Source: a bacterium (GTDB taxonomy: Bacteria > UBP15 > UBA6099 > JAJRTR01). From it: a DNA stretch of 30,070 bases. Positions 9,378 to 16,595 of this stretch are shown here, one piece after another. Location of the stretch: assembly GCA_024278215.1 (NCBI GenBank), contig JAJRTR010000100.1, positions 1-30,070 of the forward strand, read 5' to 3'. Below the pieces are notes generated by a model that saw nothing but the letters and a program-made list of their open reading frames with translations, had not been told where the DNA came from and ran no database searches. The translations under genes were made by a program, and so were the position numbers. Numbering within the stretch: the first letter of the stretch is position 1; each line of letters opens with the position of its first letter.

Positions 9378-11459
9378 ATGACAATCGAAAAGCCAAGCTC
9401 GCGGAAAGTGAAAAGCGGCGTCGGAATCGCAGTCTCACTCGGTATCATGTTCGGCCTCATCGTCGCGTTGCTGTTTGTCAATATAGCCGGTGTGCTGTGG
9501 ATTTTCTCGCTCCAGAAGTCGGACGCGGTGAAGATCAACGTGGCGGGCAGGAACCGGATGCTGTCGCAGCGTTTCACCAAGGAGACGCTGTCGGATGTGA
9601 TGGCCGGCAGCCTGGGGAAACAGATGGAGGCCAAACAATCCGGGAAAACCCGATTCCTGTTCGAGGATTCGCTGAAAAAACTGATTCAGGGCGGTGACGC
9701 CATCATCGACCCGGCCAACGGAATTACTGCGAGCATCCCTGTCGAGAGCGACCCGGTGACTGCGGCACAACTCGATAAAGTCAACGTGTTGTGGACGGAA
9801 CTGATGGCGCAGGTCGATGTCATGCGCAGCGAGCCTGCCGGCTCGGAGGCTTTCAGGGCTTCCTGGGAGAAGGTGTCAAAACTGAATATTGATGTTCTTA
9901 AGAATATGAACACCGCTGTCGGCATGATGGTGAAAAATGCCGAGGCGAAAGGTGAGATGCTGAAAATGCTCCAGTATATTCTCGGAACGGTCTCTCTCAT
10001 AGTATGCGCATTCGTGTTTTTCTTCATCCGGCGCAAGATAACAAATCCTATAAAAGAGCTCGAGGCAGTGGCGGAAAACATCAGGGACGGCAGAATAATG
10101 GACCTTGAAATACGCGCAGGGTCCGGCGACGAGATAGGCCGGCTGGCAAACTCTATGGCGGAAACTGTGGATTCGCTCAGGGAAATAGTCAGGACGTCGA
10201 ACGAGATAGCCGCCGGAAACCTCGACGCGCAATATACGCCCCGCAGCGAGAACGACGAACTCGGCAATCCGCTCAAAATAATGCGCGACAATATTGTCAG
10301 ACATATCGAGAGCATCAAAAAGATGCGCGCCGAGATGGAGGCGAACAGTAAATACCTCGAAAAAAGTGTTCGAAAAATGATCAGCGTTATGGAAGCCGTC
10401 GCCGACGGTGACCTGACGCAGTCCCTGGAAGCCGAAAAGGATGACGATGTCGGGAAACTTGCCGGGCAAATCAACTCCACCGTGAAAAGCCTGCATGATC
10501 TGGTTGTGCAGGTAACGGAAGCCGTGTGGCAGATACGTAACGCAAGCGACGATATAAGCGGCGGGGCACAGAACGTCGCCGAAGGCGCTTCCGAGCAGGC
10601 AAGCATGATGGAAGAGGTGTCCAGCAGTCTCGAAGAGATGTCGAGCATGACAAAACTGAATGCCGAAAACGCTTCCATGGCACAGGTGCTGGCAAAGGAA
10701 TCTTCTGAAAATACAAAGAAAGGCGCCGGGGCCATGACGCGCATGAATGACGCTATCCGCAAGATCAGAAAATCCTCTGATGAGACCGCTTCAATTGTAA
10801 AAACAATAGACGAGATTGCTTTCCAGACAAACTTGCTCGCCCTGAACGCCGCTGTCGAAGCCGCCAGGGCGGGCGAAGCCGGCAAGGGGTTCGCGGTGGT
10901 TGCCGACGAGGTGCGAAGCCTCGCCATGAGGAGCGCGGAAGCCGCGAAAGACACTACTGATATGATCCAGGAATCCGTTAATAATTCGGAAAACGGCGTG
11001 CTTATCGCAAACGAAGTAACTGAATCACTGCGTGAGATCGAGGAAAGCGGCGACAAGGTCAATAATCTTATCGCCGAAATCGCTGCCGCTTCCAAGGAGC
11101 AGGCGCTCGGCATCGAACAGGTCAACATCGCGATGAACGAAAGTGACACAGTGACCCAGAAAAACGCTTCGAGCGCGGAAGAATCCGCAAGTGCCGCCGA
11201 AGAACTCTCGGCCCAGGCGGAGCAGCTCGCGAAAATTATCGGAAGCTTCAAAGTAAGACAAAATGAGTTCGCCGCCGGCGGCAATCCTGCCCCTGCACTG
11301 CATCAAGGCCCCATGTCGAATGCAACCACTGGTTCCTTTCATAATATCATCGGCCCCGCACACAGCGATATGAAAAGTCGAAAAACACCTTTATCTCGTT
11401 TACCTGATACAGGACTATCAGCAAGCGACGAAAAGTTTGATGACTTCAGAGATTTTTGA
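9378..11459 (+). CDS. Methyl-accepting chemotaxis protein with PilJ-type sensor
   Basis: This is a transmembrane chemoreceptor of 693 residues. TM1 is about 18-44 and TM2 about 198-217. The short periplasmic region starts with [18 protein letters not shown] (52-69), the hallmark of the PilJ / NarX-like type IV pili methyl-accepting N-terminal domain; in some relatives this helix binds nitrate or nitrite, which is not established here. HAMP (about 218-270), a second HAMP-like part and the signalling hairpin follow, with [20 protein letters not shown] from about 479. The chain ends in [10 protein letters not shown], a shortened form of the tail in the other two receptors. The start has a GAGGG site upstream. 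A 223-bp spacer separates it from cheX, so it may have its own promoter. Confidence 0.95.
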   Translation: MTIEKPSSRKVKSGVGIAVSLGIMFGLIVALLFVNIAGVLWIFSLQKSDAVKINVAGRNRMLSQRFTKETLSDVMAGSLGKQMEAKQSGKTRFLFEDSLKKLIQGGDAIIDPANGITASIPVESDPVTAAQLDKVNVLWTELMAQVDVMRSEPAGSEAFRASWEKVSKLNIDVLKNMNTAVGMMVKNAEAKGEMLKMLQYILGTVSLIVCAFVFFFIRRKITNPIKELEAVAENIRDGRIMDLEIRAGSGDEIGRLANSMAETVDSLREIVRTSNEIAAGNLDAQYTPRSENDELGNPLKIMRDNIVRHIESIKKMRAEMEANSKYLEKSVRKMISVMEAVADGDLTQSLEAEKDDDVGKLAGQINSTVKSLHDLVVQVTEAVWQIRNASDDISGGAQNVAEGASEQASMMEEVSSSLEEMSSMTKLNAENASMAQVLAKESSENTKKGAGAMTRMNDAIRKIRKSSDETASIVKTIDEIAFQTNLLALNAAVEAARAGEAGKGFAVVADEVRSLAMRSAEAAKDTTDMIQESVNNSENGVLIANEVTESLREIEESGDKVNNLIAEIAAASKEQALGIEQVNIAMNESDTVTQKNASSAEESASAAEELSAQAEQLAKIIGSFKVRQNEFAAGGNPAPALHQGPMSNATTGSFHNIIGPAHSDMKSRKTPLSRLPDTGLSASDEKFDDFRDF

Positions 11460-11663
11460 TCATGGCCGAATGAATTTGCCGACTCAGGGGTTGGGTAGAA
11501 ATATGATGGAAATTCAGGTGCGCAACGGTTCGGCTTCGTTACTGTTGTTGTCGGGGTCTGCCGGGTTTTCGTTCAGGCACTATTCAGTCGGCGTGATCGA
11601 CAGAGGGTGCGTCGCGTGTCCTGCGGACTTGAAAAATCGCGCGGCATCCTTTATTCTTTCCTG

Positions 11664-11681
11664 ATGCTCCCGCGGGAGCAT
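11664..11681. promoter_or_regulatory. Perfect 18-bp palindrome before the oxidoreductase operon
   Basis: ATGCTCCCGCGGGAGCAT is a perfect palindrome located 29 bp upstream of the ferredoxin-subunit start codon. It is the only strong symmetry in the 251-bp gap after the PilJ-type receptor. It could be an operator for a dimeric regulator of the operon or a hairpin in the leader. It is not followed by a T-run, so it is not a typical intrinsic terminator. Confidence 0.45.
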
Positions 11682-11710
11682 TTCAATCCATCGGGCGGGA
11701 AACAGTAAAG

Positions 11711-11920
11711 ATGGCTTATGTGAAAATCAACAAAGACAGGTGCAAGGGCTGCGGCCTGTGCATACAGAACTGCAAGCTGGCGCTGCTTGTTATTGTCGAG
11801 GACGAACTGAACGTGCTGGGCTATCACCCGGTGGGTTTTGTCGACGGTGAGGGCGAGTGCAAGGGCTGCAAATTCTGTGCGGAGACATGCCCCGACTGCG
11901 CTATAGAAGTTTACAAATGA
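11711..11920 (+). CDS. korD: 2-oxoacid:ferredoxin oxidoreductase, delta (2x[4Fe-4S]) subunit
   Basis: This small ferredoxin-like subunit of 69 residues carries electrons between the thiamine-diphosphate catalytic core and external ferredoxin. Two cluster motifs are complete: C11-x2-C14-x2-C17-x3-C21 and C50-x2-C53-x2-C56-x3-C60, the second followed by Pro. The first motif has Lys where Pro is usual (NCKLA). An extra Cys (C63) is present. It is the first gene of a delta-alpha-beta-gamma operon, the order found for 2-oxoglutarate (Kor) and 2-oxoisovalerate (Vor) type enzymes. The symbol is assigned by operon layout; substrate specificity cannot be separated between these classes from sequence alone. 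Confidence 0.9.
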   Translation: MAYVKINKDRCKGCGLCIQNCKLALLVIVEDELNVLGYHPVGFVDGEGECKGCKFCAETCPDCAIEVYK

Positions 11921-11977
11921 CACACCACCCTGCCATGCGTGGCGCGGCGGGTGAGACCTTTTTTTGGACCAGTGACC

Positions 11978-13033
11978 ATGGAAAGAAGAATGATGAAAGG
12001 CGCGGAGGCGATAGCGGAAGGTGCGATTCATGCCGGTTGCCGTTTTTATTTCGGCTACCCGATCACCCCGCAGAACGATATACCGGAATACCTCTCGAGA
12101 GAACTGCCGAAAGTGGGCGGCACGTTTCTGCAGGCGGAAAGCGAAGTGGCGTCTATCAACATGCTGCTGGGCGCGTCCGCGGCGGGAGCGCGTGTGATGA
12201 CATCGTCGTCCGGTCCCGGCATTTCGCTCAAGCAGGAGGGCATCTCGTACCTTGCGGGCTCGGAGCTGCCCGGTGTGATAGCCTATGTGTCGCGCATCGG
12301 CCCCGGCCTCGGCGGTATCGCCGCCACACAGGGCGACTACAAGCAGGTGACCGCGGGCGGCGGACACGGTGATTACTATACTATCGCCCTGGCGCCTTCG
12401 TCTGTACAGGAGATGTTTTCGCTCACAAAACTGGCTTTCGATCTCTCCGACAAGTACCGAAACCCTGCTATCGTACTGGCCGACGCGATCCTGGGCCAGA
12501 TGAAAGAACCTGTCGAGATCGGCGAGCGGCCCGCGCTCGAAGATATCGAGATGCCCGAAAAACCATGGGCGCTCACAGGTGCCGAAGGACGCGACGCGCA
12601 ACTCGTGAAATCCCTCTTTCTGGGCGACGGCGAGATGGAAGTGCAAAACTGGAAACTTTACGACAAGTATGAAAAACTGAAAAAAGAAGACACATATTAC
12701 GAAGAACTGCAACTTGAGGACGCAAGGCTGATGATCGTCAGCTTCGGATCGTGCTCGCGCATGGTGCTCAGCGGCATCGAGATGGCGCGCGCGGAGGGAC
12801 TCAAGGTCGGACTGCTCAGGCCGATTTCCATCTATCCATTCCCGGAAGAAGCCGTCCGAAAAGCGTCGGAAGCGATAAATAAAGTCCTCGTGATCGAGAT
12901 GAACACTGGCCAGATGGTCAAGGACGTGAAGGTGTCGGTAGACCGCGCGGCGGACGTGCATTTCTATGGCCGCCCCGGCGGCGGGCTCCCCACACCGGAC
13001 GACATACTTGCGGAAATAAAAAAGGTATATTGA
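11978..13033 (+). CDS. korA: 2-oxoacid:ferredoxin oxidoreductase, alpha subunit
   Basis: The alpha subunit of a CoA-acylating 2-oxoacid:ferredoxin oxidoreductase contributes the pyrimidine-binding half of the thiamine diphosphate site. From the ATG at 11978 it has 351 residues, in line with the family. The longer GTG start at 11939 adds 13 residues (MARRVRPFFGPVT) that do not look conserved. Key motifs are [31 protein letters not shown] (25-40), [21 protein letters not shown] near the thiamine site, and [18 protein letters not shown]. It is followed one base later by the beta subunit, so the stop and next start are coupled. It closely resembles the subunit often annotated VorB. Substrate could be 2-oxoglutarate or a branched-chain 2-oxoacid. 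Confidence 0.93.
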   Translation: MERRMMKGAEAIAEGAIHAGCRFYFGYPITPQNDIPEYLSRELPKVGGTFLQAESEVASINMLLGASAAGARVMTSSSGPGISLKQEGISYLAGSELPGVIAYVSRIGPGLGGIAATQGDYKQVTAGGGHGDYYTIALAPSSVQEMFSLTKLAFDLSDKYRNPAIVLADAILGQMKEPVEIGERPALEDIEMPEKPWALTGAEGRDAQLVKSLFLGDGEMEVQNWKLYDKYEKLKKEDTYYEELQLEDARLMIVSFGSCSRMVLSGIEMARAEGLKVGLLRPISIYPFPEEAVRKASEAINKVLVIEMNTGQMVKDVKVSVDRAADVHFYGRPGGGLPTPDDILAEIKKVY

Positions 13034-13034
13034 T

Positions 13035-13811
13035 ATGACAACAGAGGCAAAAGACAAACCGAAAAAAGTGTACGGCAGACCGGAATCGCTCAAGGATGTC
13101 GGATTCCACTTCTGCCCCGGCTGCAACCACGGCAACGTGCATAAGATGGTGGCCGAAGCCATCGACGAGTTCGGCGTGCGCGAGAAAACCATCGGCGTGG
13201 CCGGTGTCGGTTGCGGCGTGTTTCTTTACAACTACATTGACATCGACGTGCTGGAAGCGCCTCATGGCCGCGCCTGCGCGGAGGCGACAGGCGTCAGCCG
13301 CGTGCATCCCGACCATGTCGTGTTCACATACCAGGGCGACGGCGACCTCGCCGCAATCGGCATCGCGGAAACCATCCACGCAGCCAACCGCGGCGAACAC
13401 ATCACCGTGCTTTTTGTCAACAACACGGTATATGGGATGACAGGCGGCCAGATGGCGCCGACAACACTGCTGGGCCAGAAGACGACAACATCGCCCTATG
13501 GACGCGAGTTCATGGGCGAGGGCTACCCGATAAAAATGGCGGAGATGCTCGCCACGCTCGAAGGCACGGCATTCGTAGCGCGTGTCGCGTGCAATACCCC
13601 GAAAAATATCATGGCCGCCAAACGCGCGATCAAGAAAGCGTTCAAGATGCAGATCGACAAGATGGGCTTCACCTTCGTCGAGATACTCTCGGCATGTCCC
13701 ACCAACTGGGGCATGGACGCCGTCACTGCGAATAAGCGCGTGGAAGAAGAAATGATACCATATTTCCCGCTGGGTATTCTCAAAGAACGCACCACCGCCG
13801 ACTATCTGTAA
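13035..13811 (+). CDS. korB: 2-oxoacid:ferredoxin oxidoreductase, beta (thiamine diphosphate) subunit
   Basis: The beta subunit of 258 residues binds the diphosphate of the cofactor. FCPGCNHG is at 26-33. The thiamine diphosphate motif begins at GDGD (101-104) and ends at [11 protein letters not shown] (129-139). AGVGCG and [12 protein letters not shown] fit the family. The last part, [21 protein letters not shown], also matches the class of 2-oxoglutarate/2-oxoisovalerate enzymes in which a single Cys-Pro follows the core. It does not carry its own iron-sulfur cluster motif, consistent with a separate delta subunit. It starts 1 bp after the alpha stop and ends 15 bp before the gamma gene, so it is in the middle of the operon. 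Confidence 0.95.
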   Translation: MTTEAKDKPKKVYGRPESLKDVGFHFCPGCNHGNVHKMVAEAIDEFGVREKTIGVAGVGCGVFLYNYIDIDVLEAPHGRACAEATGVSRVHPDHVVFTYQGDGDLAAIGIAETIHAANRGEHITVLFVNNTVYGMTGGQMAPTTLLGQKTTTSPYGREFMGEGYPIKMAEMLATLEGTAFVARVACNTPKNIMAAKRAIKKAFKMQIDKMGFTFVEILSACPTNWGMDAVTANKRVEEEMIPYFPLGILKERTTADYL

Positions 13812-13826
13812 GAGAGGGAACGGGCA

Positions 13827-14375
13827 ATGTACCACGATGTGATAATGGCAGGATTCGGAGGGCAGGGCATATTGCTGATAGGCGACATGCTGGCCCAGGC
13901 CGGAATGATAATGGGACTGAACGTGACATGGATGCCGTCCTACGGCGTAGAGATGCGCGGCGGCACGGCCAACACAACGGTTGTCGTCTCAGACAAACGC
14001 ATCGGTTCGCCGATTACCGGCAGACCCTTCAGCGTCATCGCCATGAACGGCCCGTCTCTGGAAAAGTTCAACACTTGGGTGCGCCCGGAAGGCCTTATTA
14101 TTGCCAACACTTCAATGGCGGACAAGTCGATCGTAAAGCGCGACGACGTGGACGCCGTCTTCATGCCCTGCCTGGAACTCGCCGTGGAAGTGGGCGCGGA
14201 CCGTGCCGCAAGCATGACCGCACTCGGCGCTTACGTCGAAAAAACCGGCGTCGTCACCATCGACGCGCTCGGCAAGGCTCTCGAGTCCTACCTCACCGGC
14301 AAAAAAGCTAAGTTCATCCCCATGAACAAAGCCGCCATCGAACGTGGCGCACTGTTCGCGCGCGAAGGCAAATAG
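13827..14375 (+). CDS. korC: 2-oxoacid:ferredoxin oxidoreductase, gamma subunit
   Basis: The gamma subunit of 182 residues is the CoA-site domain of the enzyme complex. The nucleotide-binding-like turn GFGGQG lies at 9-14, followed by PSYGVEMRGGTANTTVVVSD (37-56), both standard for this family. An AGAGAGGGAACGGGCA leader provides the ribosome binding site. It is the last gene of the operon. The next 120 bp contain no terminator with a T-run; a family 2 repeat begins at about 14497 and its long hairpin may end the transcript. Confidence 0.94.
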   Translation: MYHDVIMAGFGGQGILLIGDMLAQAGMIMGLNVTWMPSYGVEMRGGTANTTVVVSDKRIGSPITGRPFSVIAMNGPSLEKFNTWVRPEGLIIANTSMADKSIVKRDDVDAVFMPCLELAVEVGADRAASMTALGAYVEKTGVVTIDALGKALESYLTGKKAKFIPMNKAAIERGALFAREGK

Positions 14376-14496
14376 CAACCGAACCCGCGAAAATGCGCGA
14401 GATTTCATTCTGCAACCGTATTTAAGTGCAATGTGTCGGGCCTGGTCGAGTCAAGTACATACCCACCATAAGCGTTATACCGTCGCTATCGCGCAA

Positions 14497-14681
14497 CTAT
14501 CCTGCATATTTCACCAATGCGGGCTCAAAATCAGGAGAATGCCTGTAATACAAGGCGCGGCAAGTGAGTGGTGCGGGAGCATACTGTTAGTATGCGACCG
14601 ATCCCGAATCGCCGCCGCAACGCAGTAGAATAGGCGTTATCCCGATTTTCCGGATTTCTTTGTGAGGAATCCGGGCTATCC
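14497..14681. repeat. Family 2 long-palindrome repeat, copy B (most complete)
   Basis: This is an imperfect palindrome of about 185 bp. The left end is hairpin CCTGCAT 14501-14507 / ATGCGGG 14517-14523. The next arm AAAATCAGGAGAATGCCT (14527-14544) is matched inversely by AGGCGTTATCCCGATTTT (14632-14649). The centre is GCATACT 14579-14585 / AGTATGC 14589-14595 with loop GTT. The right end is hairpin CCGGATT 14650-14656 / AATCCGG 14668-14674. It lies between the convergent gamma-subunit and beta-propeller genes and overlaps the 3' end of the latter. Exact ends are estimated from the symmetry. Confidence 0.85.
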
Positions 14682-15993
14682 TGAAAAGTCCGCATGTATA
14701 AGAAATTACGGGGTCCCCGGAGCCGCGCTCTATGGATACACCCCGCACGAGAGGACCGACATTGTATCTTTCTATCCGCCTGCCGGTTCGCGTGTCGAGC
14801 ACATCGACGGACCCGTCGAAATAGTTGCCGCACACGAGTTTGCCGCGTGCCGTATCGAGCGCAATGTCGCGCACTCCATAGCCTGCTTTCAATTGCCGCA
14901 CGATCACCATTTTTTCTATATCGACAACGGCAACGCGGCCACTGAGCGGACGCGAGACGTAAGCCAGACCTGCGGAGCTGTCCACACGGACATTAAACGC
15001 GGAAGGTGGAAGCAGGAGTTTGCTTACCGCGCCGCCGCGGAGGTCGACACGGTGCAGATACAGTCCGGCCCAGTCGGAAACGAGAGCATAGCCGCGTTTT
15101 TGATCGACAGCCACCGAATATGCGACCCCCGCGCCCAGCGGAATCCGGCGTTTCAGGCTGTAGTCTTCGCCCGACATCACAAAAAGTTCGTGCTTCATTT
15201 CGCCTGTGAGCGCCACGTCTCCGGTTTTATACTCCACGTCCGCCCCGATCAGCCCCCGTGCTCCGGGCACCCCGGCATAAGTTGTAATCTCGAAAGGTCT
15301 CAGCGTTGCGACAGCCACGAGATTCGTGCCGCGAAGCGGGAAGTAAACCCTGTTTCGGCGCGGGTCCGCCGCTATCTGCTGGGGATTGCCGCGCACTTTG
15401 TAATAGTCGGCCCTGCCTGCGCAGTCGACGACCCCGATTTTCCTTTCCATACTGTAACACGCGATCACCGGACAACCGCCGGGAGCGACATAAATGCCAT
15501 AAGCGTTTTTATGCGAAGGAAGTCTTTGAAGCGAAAAATCCGCCTGCCCCGCGATGCTGCCCCGCGCCTCGCAACGGTTGAATCCCGCGTCGCCTCTCAA
15601 AGGCACTGATACGGCGAATCCAGCCGTGACCGACAGTATCGTCAACCATCGAAAAACCGGCCACCACCGCCTCTTCATAAACAGTAAGACACATGACGGC
15701 AGAACCACTGCCGCGAAAGCAACTGCTATCGTCCACGGTCTGTAAAGATAACCACCCGCGCCGAACGGAATGTTGATGATGCACAGAGCGAAAAGCATTT
15801 CGCAAACTGCCCGCCACGGCCTGCGCCCGTAAGCAAAAAACACAACCCCCGCCACAACCAGCGGCACACCGAGCGCAACCCAGCGAGGCACAAAGTAGCT
15901 GAATGCCGCCAGTGCGGCATGTAAAGCGATCACTGCCGTGAGCAGCAGTGTACCGATGATGCGCAGTTTGCCGATGGTTTTATTTTCCTTCAT
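14587..15993 (-). CDS. Membrane protein with YVTN/NHL-like beta-propeller domain
   Basis: This is a protein of 468 residues with unknown function. About five hydrophobic helices occupy residues 11-131 (roughly 11-34, 37-55, 62-80, 86-105, 113-131). A soluble domain of repeated strands follows (about 160-437), with units such as NPQQIAADPRRNRVYFPLRG, VAYSVAVDQKRGYALVSD, FNVRVDSSAGLAYVSRP and GVRDIALDTARGKLVCGN. This spacing is that of a YVTN or NHL-type beta-propeller, most likely exposed outside the inner membrane. The start ATG has a GAAAAGG site upstream. The last 31 residues (438-468) and the TAA stop lie inside family 2 repeat B, so the original C-terminus was probably replaced. No partner gene is adjacent. 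It could serve as a protein-protein scaffold, but nothing here fixes a role. Confidence 0.8.
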   Translation of the reverse strand: MKENKTIGKLRIIGTLLLTAVIALHAALAAFSYFVPRWVALGVPLVVAGVVFFAYGRRPWRAVCEMLFALCIINIPFGAGGYLYRPWTIAVAFAAVVLPSCVLLFMKRRWWPVFRWLTILSVTAGFAVSVPLRGDAGFNRCEARGSIAGQADFSLQRLPSHKNAYGIYVAPGGCPVIACYSMERKIGVVDCAGRADYYKVRGNPQQIAADPRRNRVYFPLRGTNLVAVATLRPFEITTYAGVPGARGLIGADVEYKTGDVALTGEMKHELFVMSGEDYSLKRRIPLGAGVAYSVAVDQKRGYALVSDWAGLYLHRVDLRGGAVSKLLLPPSAFNVRVDSSAGLAYVSRPLSGRVAVVDIEKMVIVRQLKAGYGVRDIALDTARGKLVCGNYFDGSVDVLDTRTGRRIERYNVGPLVRGVSIERGSGDPVISYTCGLFRIARIPHKEIRKIGITPILLRCGGDSGSVAY

Positions 15994-16595
15994 TACCAGT
16001 GCCTTTTCAAATATTATATGGTTGTGTGCTGTTCCTCATTAACTGTTTGAGATATTCTATGAATCGATTACACACATGTCCAAAACAAATAATACTCATA
16101 GCCTTGTGAGCCAATTGCAAAATTATGTTCATAGCGAGGTCGAGCGAAATTGTTCAGAGCAAGGCGGAGGTATAAAATCCTCGCAGGCGTACTTGTAGAG
16201 TACGTCGAGGACGATTTTGCGCCGACAACACAGCTATCGACAATAGCAGCCGATCGCAGCAGAATCAGAATTTTGCAATTGGCTCTTGTGTTAATAACTG
16301 AACTTCTGCGTTTTCTATAGAAGGCAGTACCATGTCAAGAAAGAAAAGATGTAAGATGGGGTGTAAAAACTTCCAGCGACATTACAAGCCTGACGTGACA
16401 GTAGTAGTATTTCTGGAGATACGATCCGGAATTGAGATGCAAATTCAAGTCATGTCCCTCAAATCCTCACTTGATTTTGAAAAACGCACAAGTCAAGTTA
16501 ATGATAGAAATAAGGACGGTATAGTGTGAAAAGGCGTTTTTACATTAGAATAGTTGTGTGTTTGTTCGACATTGTTTTTTAAAAGCGGCGGTTTT
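15994..16595. other. Intergenic region between divergent genes, about 600 bp
   Basis: The space between the beta-propeller gene (-) and the RACo-like gene (+) holds a complete family 1 repeat at 16108-16285. To its left, 15994-16107 is AT-rich with a TATAAT match on the minus strand (16013-16018) but no good -35. To its right, a 65-codon open frame at 16332-16529 (rich in Lys and Arg at its start) has no recognisable similarity or strong ribosome binding site, and I do not call it a gene. No RNA gene was recognised. Confidence 0.6.
16108..16285 (+). repeat. Family 1 long-palindrome repeat, complete copy 2 (178 bp)
   Basis: This is the reference copy of family 1. It begins GAGCCAATTGCAAAATT and ends with its exact 17-bp inverse, AATTTTGCAATTGGCTC. 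The two arms remain imperfectly complementary through to a central hairpin, CGTACT - TGTAG - AGTACG, flanked by AAAATC / GATTTT. It is flanked by TTGT on both sides (16104-16107 and 16286-16289), which may be a 4-bp target duplication. It has no coding capacity, so it would be non-autonomous if mobile. Confidence 0.93.

Noticed and set aside
11437-11664. A 75-codon frame between the PilJ-type receptor and the oxidoreductase operon
   Set aside because: It overlaps the receptor's end, has no ribosome binding site and no recognisable features.
11711-14375. Assigning the oxidoreductase specifically as pyruvate:ferredoxin oxidoreductase
   Set aside because: The separate short delta, 351-residue alpha and 258-residue beta with FCPGCNHG and the SACPTNW ending fit the 2-oxoglutarate/2-oxoisovalerate class better.
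14662-15609. A 315-codon plus-strand frame opposite the beta-propeller gene
   Set aside because: It is the shadow of the minus-strand gene, which has membrane helices, propeller repeats and a ribosome binding site; the plus frame has none of these.
16332-16529. A 65-codon open frame (starts MSRKKRCKMG) next to a family 1 repeat
   Set aside because: There is no recognisable domain, only a weak ribosome binding site and no conserved neighbour; length is within what chance gives in this region.
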